This document shows, piece after piece, positions 7,411 through 15,793 of a stretch of DNA of 64,000 nucleotides (within the stretch, counting starts at the first letter, position 1; each line of letters opens with the position of its first letter). The notes beneath the pieces were generated by a model. The model did not search any database and had not been told where the DNA came from. It saw only the letters and a list, made by a program, of their open reading frames with translations. The position numbers and the translations under genes are program-made. This DNA comes from UBA6623 sp965238125 (lineage in GTDB: Bacteria; Acidobacteriota; Terriglobia; Bryobacterales; UBA6623): the NCBI GenBank assembly GCA_965238125.1, contig OZ250179.1:5890001-5954000 (forward strand). The letters run 5' to 3'.

Positions 7411-8721
7411 TCAGGGCGCAAACCGCCCCAGGTTTGCTCTTAATCTATCATTCGGCAATCCTTCCATGCCGGCTACGCGCGATCCGTCGAGCGAAAGGAT
7501 GAAAGTTTGCTCGCTTCCGCGCCCGACGACGCGCTTGTCTGATTTCTCGACTTGCTCAGGGCGCCATTTCTTTTGACAGATCTTCTCGTATAGGGTGAAG
7601 AATTCTCGTGCGCGTTCGGCGCTCGACCATTCGGCGGCATAGGCCAATACGGGCCTCTCGTCGGCTCGCTTGGACACAATCTTGTAACCGCCCCCGCGCC
7701 AATGGGGGCTGAGTTGTTCGGCGGTATCGCGATCAAAAAACTGCTCGATCAGGATGGCGTGGTCAAGCTGACCGACTGCGCCTTTCGAGATGGTCTTGTA
7801 GCCTCGCCCCAAGCGCAATCGAGGCAACCGGGGCCGACTCGAGCGCCGTCGTCCAAAATAGGTTTCCGGCTCCAAGATGTGCTGCGAGGATAGGGGCGGA
7901 TTCCGAAAGACTTCGGCGAACCCCGCCTTGCCCTTGCGCCTGAGAACCTGTTGCTGAAACAGCAATCCGCGAGTGTAGGGGAACAGCATCGACTCGCGCA
8001 GATACAAGGGCGAGGAGGCGAAGGCGGGGTATTGCTCGGCTTCGAAACGCGACGCGGTTGCCGCGGCAACGGCCAACAGCGAGTTATTCAGCAGCGACCG
8101 ACCGCTCTGACGCATCGCGTATTCGATCATGATCCAGGAGGCTTGCCCCTCGAGTACGGCGGAGCGGGCGACATCGCCGTCGGCGCTCTTGGATTTCTTG
8201 ACGTACTTTTGCAGGTCGAAATGTTGATCGGCCAGGGCGTGAGCCAGCTCGTGGACGAGCGCCACTTGCTGCAGGTCCTTGGGCGTCCACGTAGCCAGGT
8301 AGAGTTGTTTGGTCTTGTAGTCGTACAGGGCCGTGGCTTGCTCGGTCAGGACTGCGACGAACTGCTCGGCCAGATCGAAGTCGTCGTCGACGTAGCCGAA
8401 CATTTTCAAGAAGGCCTCCTCGGCTTGGATCTGCTGGGGGGCGGCGTCTTCGTCGATCCGTCGCTCGATGAGTTGGCGAATTTCTTCTCGGGTGATGACG
8501 GAGCGGCGCACCTTGCGCTTCAGCTTCAGGCCCGTGATGTCGGCCATTTCCTCGAGCATGCCGTCGATTTGCGCGAAGAGTTCCTCGGCATCGTCGGGCC
8601 GCAACGCATCTTGAGCCGGAGCCGCGACAACCGCCGCGATCGAGAACAGCGCCAACACCAGGATCGGGCGCAACCGGCACAGCCGAGATCGGCGGGAGAA
8701 GATGATCGGACGGCTCGTCAT
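7411..8721 (-). CDS. Exported HELAH-type metalloprotease-like protein
   Basis: ATG 8721 gives 436 residues; an ATG at 8802 adds an unlikely 27-residue tail. A signal sequence (LRPILVLALFSIAAVVAAPAQ) precedes an acidic helical region. VALVHELAHALADQHFDL then carries an HExxH zincin motif (H-E-L-A-H), with a downstream Glu in VLEGQASWIMIEYAM that could be the third ligand. The C-terminal half has a sequence of the form RGLLFQQQVLRRKGKAGFAE and no recognisable domain. It fits exported uncharacterised metalloproteases seen in Acidobacteriota. Substrate and true activity are unknown. Confidence 0.65.
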   Translation of the reverse strand: MTSRPIIFSRRSRLCRLRPILVLALFSIAAVVAAPAQDALRPDDAEELFAQIDGMLEEMADITGLKLKRKVRRSVITREEIRQLIERRIDEDAAPQQIQAEEAFLKMFGYVDDDFDLAEQFVAVLTEQATALYDYKTKQLYLATWTPKDLQQVALVHELAHALADQHFDLQKYVKKSKSADGDVARSAVLEGQASWIMIEYAMRQSGRSLLNNSLLAVAAATASRFEAEQYPAFASSPLYLRESMLFPYTRGLLFQQQVLRRKGKAGFAEVFRNPPLSSQHILEPETYFGRRRSSRPRLPRLRLGRGYKTISKGAVGQLDHAILIEQFFDRDTAEQLSPHWRGGGYKIVSKRADERPVLAYAAEWSSAERAREFFTLYEKICQKKWRPEQVEKSDKRVVGRGSEQTFILSLDGSRVAGMEGLPNDRLRANLGRFAP

Positions 8722-8944
8722 GGGCGGACGCAGTGAAAACCAAGACCGGTCGCGGTGGAGGGAATCCAGCGGAGAAACCGCTTCGCAAAGGTCGTCCCGC
8801 AAAAGTCTGGGGCGCGAAAAAACGGGATCAACGACGCGACGGGATCAGATCCTATCTTGAGACCCGAATTTTCCGGTACTCATTGTAGGGCGTGTGGCAA
8901 GTCGTCCGCTTGCCAACGCCGGCTTCATGGACGGGTCGAGGAGA

Positions 8945-8970
8945 GGGCAGGCCTGGAGACCAGCCCCACT
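8945..8970. repeat. Dispersed palindromic repeat R2
   Basis: GGGCAGGCCTGGAGACC-AGCCCCACT is a copy of R2 with one changed base in the right arm, placed in the 293-bp gap between the metalloprotease-like and GGDEF genes. Apart from this repeat I see no gene or clear signal in the gap. Confidence 0.65.
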
Positions 8971-9014
8971 GGGTACGCTGTCACGGGTGCAAGACTTGAA
9001 ATTTCGGGGCGGGG

Positions 9015-11414
9015 TCAGCCGGCCAGGGAAGTCCAATCTTTCGAACCGCTATCCGTCTTTGTGCGCTTCTTGTCGCGGTACATTCGGCGGTCACTGAGGT
9101 AGACCAACTCTTCGCCCTCGGAGGCATCGGAAGGATAGACGGCCGCGCCGACGCTGACGGTGGTCCCAATCCGACCATGCGGTCCGACGGCGATCTGATT
9201 CCGGGCAACCGCCTGCTTGAGGGCGATGATGCGTTTGCTGACCTGATCCCCGGCGATGCCGGGCATGATGGCGAGAAATTCGTCGCCGCCCACGCGCCCC
9301 AGAAAGTCGTAGGGGCGAAGCGAGGTCCGCAAGATCTCGGCCACTCCGGCGAGCAAACGATCGCCGGCACCGTGTCCCATGGAGTCGTTGACCGGTTTTA
9401 GCTCGTCGAGGTCGAGGAAGAAGACCGCCAAGCTCTCTGAACGACGCTCGGCACGCTGCAATTCCGTTTCGAGTCGTCGGAAGACGGCGCGAGCATTGGG
9501 CAATCCTGTGAGGGTGTCGGTCTCCGCTTCCAGATAAATGCGCCGTAACGTGCGCGACGACGAAACGGTCGAAGCCACCTTGGCGGTGATCAGCGTCAGC
9601 GATTGCGCCTGCTGTTCCCGAAAGGCGTCCGGCGAGCTGGAGCAAAGCGTGAGCATGCCCATCACGCGCCCCTCGACGATCAGGGGCGCCACCAAACTGG
9701 ACTGCACGTCGTCGAGATAGCGGGGCGCTCGACCGTCGGGACCTTCGCCGGGCGGAGTATTCGCGATTTGAGGAAGCCCCTCAGCGGCTGAAACCCTCAT
9801 CAACCCGCGATCACAGGCCGTTGCGAGGCGCGAGATACAGTGGTCGGGGAAACCGTCGGCCTGCGACAGAACGTACTCGTTTCCTTCCAAAATGAAAATA
9901 CCCACGCGGTCGCAAGGAATCGTCCGGCGCAAAATGCGGAGACAGTCCTGTAAGCCCTTGTCGAAATCGAGGTCGGCCCCCAAGACACTGAGAATTTCGT
10001 AGAAAGCCGCCAAGCGATCCGGAGCATTCACGAGCGCTTGGAAACCGCGCCGGCGCGAGCCTTCCGCATCGGGGTCTTCGTCGACGAGTCCATCCGGCGG
10101 GAGCGGGGTTGCCGGCGCCGCCGACTCGTTCCAGCCGGCATGGATCGCGGGCAGCTCTTTCAAAAAGATTCGCAGCAATTCGGGATCGAAGATCTTACCG
10201 GACTGCTGCATCATGAGACGGGTTGTCTCGTCCAAGTCCATGGCGGGCCGATAGGGGCGGTCGCTGAGCAAGGCGCTGCAGCAGTCAACAACGGTCAGCA
10301 TGCGCGCCCAAAGCGGAATGGTGGTTCCCTGAAGGCGGGCCGGGTACCCGGATCCGTCCCAGTGTTCGTGATGATGCAAGACGGCTTCGCGAACCTCGGT
10401 CGACAAATGGGCCGCCTCGACGATCGCGGCACTGAACGATGGGTGGGCAGCCATCCCTTCGAATTCGCGATCAGTTAACCCGGTCGGCTTCCTTAGGATG
10501 CCGCGCGGCACGGCGACATTGCCGATGTCGCGCAACGCGGCCGCGAGTTCGAGGTTAGTCAGTTCGATGTCGGAGCACTTCCAGTGGGGCGCGATCCCTC
10601 GCAGCAGGAAGAGGATCCGCTCGTTCTCGGGTTGATGAAGTCGTTGCTTGAGGGCTTCGGCGGATCGCAAGGCGTCGTCAGCAGCGGCATCGGAGCCGGG
10701 CGCGGCGACGGAACCGGCGGCGGTGCGCCGCACTGCGGGAAGCCGGGTCAGATACGCGGTAGCTCCGAAGAGCACAAAGCCTCCGAAAGCTCGCTCCAGC
10801 GGCGCGCCCCCCTCGACCAACAGCGCTACCACGCCAACGAGCGCCGGGAGCAACAGACAGAGCGGAATGCGGCTATAGAATTCGTCGAACCAACGCCTTG
10901 CCGGAGACCTTGCCTCCGACGGACCGGATGCGACGCCGGCGGCGCTGAGAATCACGTAGTACACCAGCGTAGCGGCCAACCCGGCCGCCATGAACCCTGA
11001 TTGGGAAGCGCCGGCGAAGAGGCGATAGGTGAGCAACATCCCGACGATCGCGGGGGCCTGCATGAGAGCGGCGGGCCTCGGGCGGGTGCCGGAGCGGAAG
11101 TCTTGCCCGGCAAGGGCTAGGCCCCCTAGTACGTACAACGGCCACGGTAGTTGGTAGGCAATGGCCGTAAGAACCGGGAGTATGCCTATCGGAAGAAGAG
11201 TTCCAGTACCAGGTTCGCGAAACAGCGCCCTACGAGCCGAGGCCACAATTCCGAGCGAAACCAGAAGAGCCGTCCAGCCCCGGTCAAGGGGAGAAATGAA
11301 GGCGATCAGAACTGCGGCCAGGCTCAAGACAAGCGAGAGGATCGCGGACGCGTCCCACCGCGACGCTCGCTTGAGGACCTGCGCGGAACTCCGCTTCTTT
11401 CGAAATACCTTCAC
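9015..11414 (-). CDS. Membrane protein with HD-GYP, GAF and GGDEF domains (c-di-GMP signalling)
   Basis: The 799-residue protein starts at GTG 11414. Residues about 20-240 form several membrane helices. An HD-GYP domain follows, with HHHEHWDGSGYP intact but the first metal motif reading ALRDIGNVAVP, so the His of the usual HDIGK is Arg and the Lys is Asn. A GAF domain (AFYEILSVLGADLDFDKG) comes next, then a GGDEF domain with FLGRVGGDEF. RPYD lies exactly five residues before GGDEF, which fits an allosteric I-site (RxxD). The cyclase site and feedback site look complete, whereas the phosphodiesterase metal site looks damaged. I therefore predict a diguanylate cyclase with an HD-GYP fold kept for sensing. 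No partner gene is adjacent. Confidence 0.88.
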   Translation of the reverse strand: MKVFRKKRSSAQVLKRASRWDASAILSLVLSLAAVLIAFISPLDRGWTALLVSLGIVASARRALFREPGTGTLLPIGILPVLTAIAYQLPWPLYVLGGLALAGQDFRSGTRPRPAALMQAPAIVGMLLTYRLFAGASQSGFMAAGLAATLVYYVILSAAGVASGPSEARSPARRWFDEFYSRIPLCLLLPALVGVVALLVEGGAPLERAFGGFVLFGATAYLTRLPAVRRTAAGSVAAPGSDAAADDALRSAEALKQRLHQPENERILFLLRGIAPHWKCSDIELTNLELAAALRDIGNVAVPRGILRKPTGLTDREFEGMAAHPSFSAAIVEAAHLSTEVREAVLHHHEHWDGSGYPARLQGTTIPLWARMLTVVDCCSALLSDRPYRPAMDLDETTRLMMQQSGKIFDPELLRIFLKELPAIHAGWNESAAPATPLPPDGLVDEDPDAEGSRRRGFQALVNAPDRLAAFYEILSVLGADLDFDKGLQDCLRILRRTIPCDRVGIFILEGNEYVLSQADGFPDHCISRLATACDRGLMRVSAAEGLPQIANTPPGEGPDGRAPRYLDDVQSSLVAPLIVEGRVMGMLTLCSSSPDAFREQQAQSLTLITAKVASTVSSSRTLRRIYLEAETDTLTGLPNARAVFRRLETELQRAERRSESLAVFFLDLDELKPVNDSMGHGAGDRLLAGVAEILRTSLRPYDFLGRVGGDEFLAIMPGIAGDQVSKRIIALKQAVARNQIAVGPHGRIGTTVSVGAAVYPSDASEGEELVYLSDRRMYRDKKRTKTDSGSKDWTSLAG

Positions 11415-11731
11415 GCCGACCCTACCGGCCGCGCTAGTGCCCTATCGTCCGACCGACCGGAAGTCTAGGTCGAGCGACGCTTTCTCGCGGCCATCCCGAC
11501 AAGGCCCACATCGAGCAAGTGTACTCAATCGTACAAACTCGTCTTCTTGGCCGATCTTGGACCCCTAAGGGATTACTAGTACTTTTGTTACTATACCCCT
11601 CTTAGGCTCTAATTGCAATCACATTGTTACCCCATTACGTTTTAGTACGAACACCGCGTTGTTCCGGGTTGCTGCGCGGGGCGGCGGCCGGCTGTAACGG
11701 CCCGGGTCGGTTCGGTCGATCGAAATAGGGG
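11415..11731. promoter_or_regulatory. AT-rich spacer between divergent genes
   Basis: This 317-bp gap separates the minus-strand GGDEF gene from the plus-strand gene at 11732. About 11560-11650 is clearly richer in A and T than the surroundings ('ttactagtacttttgttactatacccc', 'ctaattgcaatcacattgttacc'). This is the kind of patch expected for divergent promoters, and 'tactat' and 'ttgttac' blocks are visible. I cannot assign a specific -35/-10 pair with confidence and see no open frame or repeat. Confidence 0.35.
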
Positions 11732-12331
11732 ATGCGCCAGGCTCGCCGACTTGTCTTTCTCTCGCTGACACTGGCTTGGTTGACCGAGCCGGTCCTCGGC
11801 CAACTCAAGGGTTTTCCGTGGTTTAACCGGGGCGACCCCAAGATCACCACACGCGTCTATACGAAAAATCCGAGGTTTCGGCTTGCTTGTAAGGATGTCG
11901 GCGTGTTTCCCTTTGCGGTGCCGGAGCTGACCGAACCGCGGCCGCCCGATTTTTCGACCGCCATGCGGCAAGCGCTGCTGACGCAGGGTGCGGCGGAAAC
12001 GATCGCCCATGTGTCGACCCTTCCCTGGGATGAGGTTCCGGCCTGGAAAGTACGCGAGCTGAGCGAGAGTGATAAGCTCGGCGCGATCGCCGCCGACGCG
12101 GCCGACAGGCAGTTAGAGGTTGCGGTGGTCGGCTGGCTCGGCTCGGCCTTCCGCAAGCCGTCGAAAGGTTTGACGGTTCGCGCCACCGTTTGGATCATCG
12201 ATGCGCGAGACGGAGAAGTCCTGTGGTACGGCACGAAACAGGCTGATTGGATCCGCTATTTCTCCCTCGAGGAATGCCTCTACCACCTGGCTTGGTCGTT
12301 TGTCCTCGAATGGGGTCGGCCCGGCGTTTAG
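11732..12331 (+). CDS. Exported protein of unknown function
   Basis: The 199-residue product starts with a signal peptide (RRLVFLSLTLAWLTEPVLGQ). The mature part alternates short strands and helices. It has a segment of the form ADRQLEVAVVGWLGS followed by LTVRATVWIIDARDGEVLWYG, a beta-strand pattern seen in envelope proteins of the GNA1162/CsgG-like type that combine a 'compute-value' strand with a W-Y-G turn. That resemblance is weak and I do not assign a function. The gene is convergent with the histidine kinase, with a hairpin between them. Confidence 0.6.
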   Translation: MRQARRLVFLSLTLAWLTEPVLGQLKGFPWFNRGDPKITTRVYTKNPRFRLACKDVGVFPFAVPELTEPRPPDFSTAMRQALLTQGAAETIAHVSTLPWDEVPAWKVRELSESDKLGAIAADAADRQLEVAVVGWLGSAFRKPSKGLTVRATVWIIDARDGEVLWYGTKQADWIRYFSLEECLYHLAWSFVLEWGRPGV

Positions 12332-12332
12332 G

Positions 12333-12358
12333 AGCCCGCGGCAAAAGTCTCGCGGGCT
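12333..12358. terminator. Hairpin between convergent genes
   Basis: AGCCCGCG (12333-12340), a 10-nt loop and CGCGGGCT (12351-12358) form a perfect 8-bp GC-rich stem in the 40-bp gap between the stop at 12331 and the kinase stop at 12372. It could end transcription from both sides. There is no U run, so intrinsic termination is not certain. Confidence 0.45.
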
Positions 12359-12371
12359 AGCTACGGGCGGG

Positions 12372-14039
12372 CTAGAACAAAGGCACCGAAGCACGGATAT
12401 TGGCGCCGCGCCCGGGGTTCGATTCCAAGGTCATCTCGCCGCCCAGGGCGCGAATCCTTTGCTTAATGCTGCGCGGTCCGATCCGCAGCAACTCGAGTTC
12501 GTCGAGCGTATACTTGCCCACGAACGAAAACCCCGAGCCGTTGTCGTCGACCGAAATACGGAGATCGCCGCCGTGTTTTTCGAGCGACAGCAAGACATGA
12601 GTCGCCTGGGCGTGTTTGTAGACGTTGTGCAAGGCCTCGCGCACGATTTGGAGAATCTCGACGCCCAGCTTGCCGGGCACGGCCAAATTGCCGTTTTCGC
12701 TTCCCACAAAGGTCACCGCGACATTGCTTTCCCGTTGGAAGCCGTCGACAAGTCGGCGACCGGCGACCAGCAGGGATGAATCGGCCGCTTCCATCGGGCG
12801 CATGCCGTGGACAAAGGTCCGCATCTCGGAAACCAGATCTCGGGAGAACTTCCGCAACGCAGACAAGTCCCGCGAGGCGGCCTCGGCGTCGCGCTCGAGC
12901 AGCTTGCGAATGATCTCGAGCCGCATCTCGAAACTAATGATGCTTTGGAGGGGGCCGTCGTGGAGATCTTGAGCAATGCGTCCGCGCTCACGCTCGTAGG
13001 CATCCTGTTCGGTGTGTTTGACGACCAGGAGGTGGCGAACAATGTCGCGAAAATGGCGGCTCAGGCCGCGGACTTTCCTCCAGTCTCCACGTCCGACGGC
13101 GGAAACGCTGTTGAACAACAGCAATCGGCCGATGGGCTTGTTACCGTCGAGTAGCGCGCATCCGATCGCGTTGTAGGTTTCGAATTTTTGGATGACGTAG
13201 GGGTGCAGATCGAAGTCGCGTGGAACGGGCTTTCCCTCGGAGTCGACGAGCGAAAGGTCGTTGGCGTAGAAGTCGAGTCGATTGGCGCGCAGGCAGTTCC
13301 ATTCGCGGCCCGAGTCAAACCGCGTTGGGGGCGCGCCGGAAGCGACGCGCTCGGCGGGTGTCTGACAAACGGCGTGGTACTCCAACGTGTCGTCCCAAAA
13401 GGCCAGCATGGCGCGGGAGCACTTTCGCCAAGTTCTGAGCTCCTCCAAGGCGTCTTCCACGGCCCGAACCAAATCCTGCTCCGACTGCCCGGCGGCACGG
13501 CGCAGGCCGGTTCCGATATTGCCCTCCACTCGGTGAGCCTGATCGGAGAAATAGTAGGCCAGCACGCCCGCCACGACCAGCAGAAACATGAACGAGCCGT
13601 AGGAAAACTGAAACAGCTGGGCCTCGCCGCTGGTCAGCCAGCCGGTGTAGAACACGAGAATGACGGCGGTGACCAGCAGAACCTCGCGGCCGCTGTGGAG
13701 CAAGGAACTCTCGGCGAGAACGAAATAGAACAGGAGCAAGGGCAGGGCGGCATCGCCCGGCCTCGCCAACAGCACGAGGAGAACCGTGAACAGCAGATCG
13801 CCGAATTGAATCGACAGAGCCGAGCTGCGGATTCTCACCCGTGACCCATAGACCACGATCAAGGCCGCGTACACAGCGAAGGCAACGGCGAAAAGCGTCT
13901 TGAAAGAGACAAGGTCTTCGGGCGCGCGGGCGAGCTCGAGGATCAGGTAGGCCAGCGAGAGGATCAATCGCACCGTCGCCAGGTGCGCGAAACGTCGGCC
14001 GCGAACAGCGATATCACCGGTAAATGTTCCCGAGGGCAT
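12372..14039 (-). CDS. Membrane sensor histidine kinase, NarL/DesK type (HisKA_3)
   Basis: The 555-residue kinase has about six transmembrane helices (residues 20-180, for example SIQFGDLLFTVLLVLLARPG). A GAF-like sensor region follows, then the HisKA_3 dimerisation helix RIAQDLHDGPLQSI with the phospho-acceptor His. A GHKL ATPase follows, with EALHNVYKHAQATHV (N box), VDDNGSGF (G1) and NPGRGANIRASVP (G2). This class phosphorylates LuxR/NarL-type regulators. No regulator gene lies nearby, so it is an orphan kinase. The start ATG overlaps a possible 59-codon frame at 14014-14193. Confidence 0.9.
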   Translation of the reverse strand: MPSGTFTGDIAVRGRRFAHLATVRLILSLAYLILELARAPEDLVSFKTLFAVAFAVYAALIVVYGSRVRIRSSALSIQFGDLLFTVLLVLLARPGDAALPLLLFYFVLAESSLLHSGREVLLVTAVILVFYTGWLTSGEAQLFQFSYGSFMFLLVVAGVLAYYFSDQAHRVEGNIGTGLRRAAGQSEQDLVRAVEDALEELRTWRKCSRAMLAFWDDTLEYHAVCQTPAERVASGAPPTRFDSGREWNCLRANRLDFYANDLSLVDSEGKPVPRDFDLHPYVIQKFETYNAIGCALLDGNKPIGRLLLFNSVSAVGRGDWRKVRGLSRHFRDIVRHLLVVKHTEQDAYERERGRIAQDLHDGPLQSIISFEMRLEIIRKLLERDAEAASRDLSALRKFSRDLVSEMRTFVHGMRPMEAADSSLLVAGRRLVDGFQRESNVAVTFVGSENGNLAVPGKLGVEILQIVREALHNVYKHAQATHVLLSLEKHGGDLRISVDDNGSGFSFVGKYTLDELELLRIGPRSIKQRIRALGGEMTLESNPGRGANIRASVPLF

Positions 14040-14193
14040 TGGGTGCGCGTTGGGCGGCGTCTTGGAATTTGACTGATTCAGGCTCCGCTGCTGAGTATTC
14101 TACCCGAACCGGGCGTCCGAGATTAATCAGGTGGATATCGTAAATCGCACTCTCTTCGTTCCATGGACGCAATGGGCAACCTTCGCGGGGCAT
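14014..14193 (-). CDS. Possible small protein before the histidine kinase
   Basis: A 59-codon minus-strand frame starts at ATG 14193 and ends 26 bp inside the kinase gene. It encodes a tidy amphipathic sequence with AIYDIHLINLGRPVRVEY near the middle and no stop-prone composition, so it may be translated and coupled to the kinase. I recognise no family. It may also be chance, because high-GC DNA gives many such frames. Confidence 0.3.
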   Translation of the reverse strand: MPREGCPLRPWNEESAIYDIHLINLGRPVRVEYSAAEPESVKFQDAAQRAPNALGNIYR

Positions 14194-14234
14194 TCGGGCC
14201 GGCGCCGACCAATCTACGCCGCCCGGGCCGCTTC

Positions 14235-15251
14235 CTAAAACCCGCTCGGGTTGATCCAGTAGCTCTCTTCCCAACTTGCGCCCGGAGGGATGGTTTGGAG
14301 CTCTTTGTAAATTCCCTGATGGGCCAGGTTGAAGGCGTTGGTGATGCCGCTCATCGGCTCGAAGCAAATGAAGTCTTGCCCATCAGTGGTAGGCGCGTAG
14401 ACGACCGCGGCTTGATAGCGCGGCCCATAGACTACATCGATTTGCTGCTTGGCGCCGCGCACGGAAAAAGTTGCTCGCCCCAGGGTGTCGCGCACGAGCC
14501 CGCCGAAGACGTGATCGAGAAACAGCCCCTCGAGAGACAGAGCGGCCGGATCGCCGAGCAGCTCGCGAATCGGCTTTGTTTCGCCGGTTGGGATGAGCTT
14601 GTCGCTCAAAGTCCACACGTTCTCGGCGGCGAGGCGGACTTTCCATTGATCACGCGGGGCATCGTGAAGCTGAAAGTAGGGGTGATAGCCGACGGAAAGG
14701 GGCATCGTTTGGGCGCCGGTGTTCTCGATACGGGTGACGACTTCGAGGGACCCGCCGCTGAGACGGTAGGTCATCTCGATGGTGTGAGCGAACGGGAATT
14801 GGGCCATCCGGTCGGCGTAGCGCGTGAATTCGAGGCGGCTGGTTACCGAAGCGCTGTCGCCGTCGGCGCGAACGGAGGTCACTTCCCACTCGGAGGCGAA
14901 AAGAAGCAGACCGTGGATCGGTTGGCCTCCGGGGTCGGTGCCGTAGTTACCCAGATCCGGGTTGAGTCGGTACTTTTTTCCCTCGTTATGGAAGGCGTGT
15001 TGATCGAGGCGATTGGCCCAGGGCGCGAGGAAGGGATTGCCGCACAGTTTGGGGTCTTCGGCGAAAACACCGACCGATTCATAGGGAAACCAGAAAATGT
15101 TCTTACCCGCGACATCCATGCGGTAGGCATTGTTGCCGATCGAAGGCGCGATGGAGACTTCGGTGTCGGCGGCCCGGTCGGCGAGGCGGACGATCGAAAC
15201 GCCTTCCGAGGTGGCTCGGGTCGCGGAATAGGGCCGGGCGGAAGCGGTCAT
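14235..15251 (-). CDS. Aldose 1-epimerase-family protein
   Basis: The 338-residue beta-sandwich protein belongs to the galactose mutarotase-like (GH-independent) superfamily. NPFLAPWANRLDQHAF carries the conserved Arg region, IHGLLLFASEWEV the first catalytic His, and PLSVGYHPYFQLHDAP the second conserved His in YHPYF. FICFEPMSGITNAFN contains the catalytic Glu. These enzymes interconvert alpha and beta anomers of hexoses or hexose-6-phosphates. There is no signal peptide, so it is cytoplasmic. Sugar specificity is not visible from the sequence. Confidence 0.88.
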   Translation of the reverse strand: MTASARPYSATRATSEGVSIVRLADRAADTEVSIAPSIGNNAYRMDVAGKNIFWFPYESVGVFAEDPKLCGNPFLAPWANRLDQHAFHNEGKKYRLNPDLGNYGTDPGGQPIHGLLLFASEWEVTSVRADGDSASVTSRLEFTRYADRMAQFPFAHTIEMTYRLSGGSLEVVTRIENTGAQTMPLSVGYHPYFQLHDAPRDQWKVRLAAENVWTLSDKLIPTGETKPIRELLGDPAALSLEGLFLDHVFGGLVRDTLGRATFSVRGAKQQIDVVYGPRYQAAVVYAPTTDGQDFICFEPMSGITNAFNLAHQGIYKELQTIPPGASWEESYWINPSGF

Positions 15252-15302
15252 GTGAAAAAGGGCGCCAAGAACAAAGCAGGGGGCGCAGCCCCCCGGCGGG
15301 CG

Positions 15303-15779
15303 TCATGGCTCGGGAATCTCTTGGAGTTCGGTTTCTTCCTGGCAGCACATGCAGCGGCCCGGTTCGTGGGTATGGATGTGGCAAATTTCGCAGTAGTACG
15401 TTACCCGGTGACGGCGGCCTTGCTTGACCGTGAAGAGCTTGCGGATTTCAAAACGGCCGTCGGCGGCGAAGGAGCCTTCGAACTCCCACTCGCGCCCCGC
15501 CAGGCGGGGATCCCGAAGTTGCCCCTCCGAGAATAGATCACCGAAAAGCGTGATCTTCTTACCGGCGGTACCGAGCAATATGAGCGCGGCATCCTCGGCC
15601 GGAGCCCGACCCGGGTCGGCCTGCAAGCGCCCCCGCGGGACGACCGTCTCGGAAGCGATCGCCGGGACGGCGGCAATGATCAGAAGCAGCGCGATGCCGA
15701 TGCCGAAGCGACAAGTTGATGCGACTCGGGTAAGAGCGCCCGCTCCGCTTGGTTTCGGCATGGGGACTGGATTCTCCAC
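15303..15779 (-). CDS. Exported protein with a C-terminal cysteine/histidine cluster
   Basis: GTG 15779 or, more simply, ATG 15761 starts a protein of 152-158 residues with a membrane/signal helix (FGIGIALLLIIAAVPAIAS). The mature part is a small beta domain, followed by a compact tail YYCEICHIHTHEPGRCMCCQ with five Cys and two His in 20 residues. The pattern CxxC...CxCC resembles a small metal-binding (Zn or Fe) or disulfide knuckle. I do not recognise the family. It is close to the epimerase gene (about 50 bp) and may be co-transcribed. Confidence 0.65.
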   Translation of the reverse strand: MENPVPMPKPSGAGALTRVASTCRFGIGIALLLIIAAVPAIASETVVPRGRLQADPGRAPAEDAALILLGTAGKKITLFGDLFSEGQLRDPRLAGREWEFEGSFAADGRFEIRKLFTVKQGRRHRVTYYCEICHIHTHEPGRCMCCQEETELQEIPEP

Positions 15780-15793
15780 GGCGCTTCACGCCG

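Noticed and set aside
12400..12440. A 'ggttcgattcc' tRNA-like T-arm
   Set aside because: It lies within the histidine kinase ATPase domain and no acceptor stem or anticodon arm is present.
14163..15536. A 457-codon plus-strand frame across the epimerase and Cys-tail genes
   Set aside because: It is antisense to two better genes; its product has no recognisable motif.
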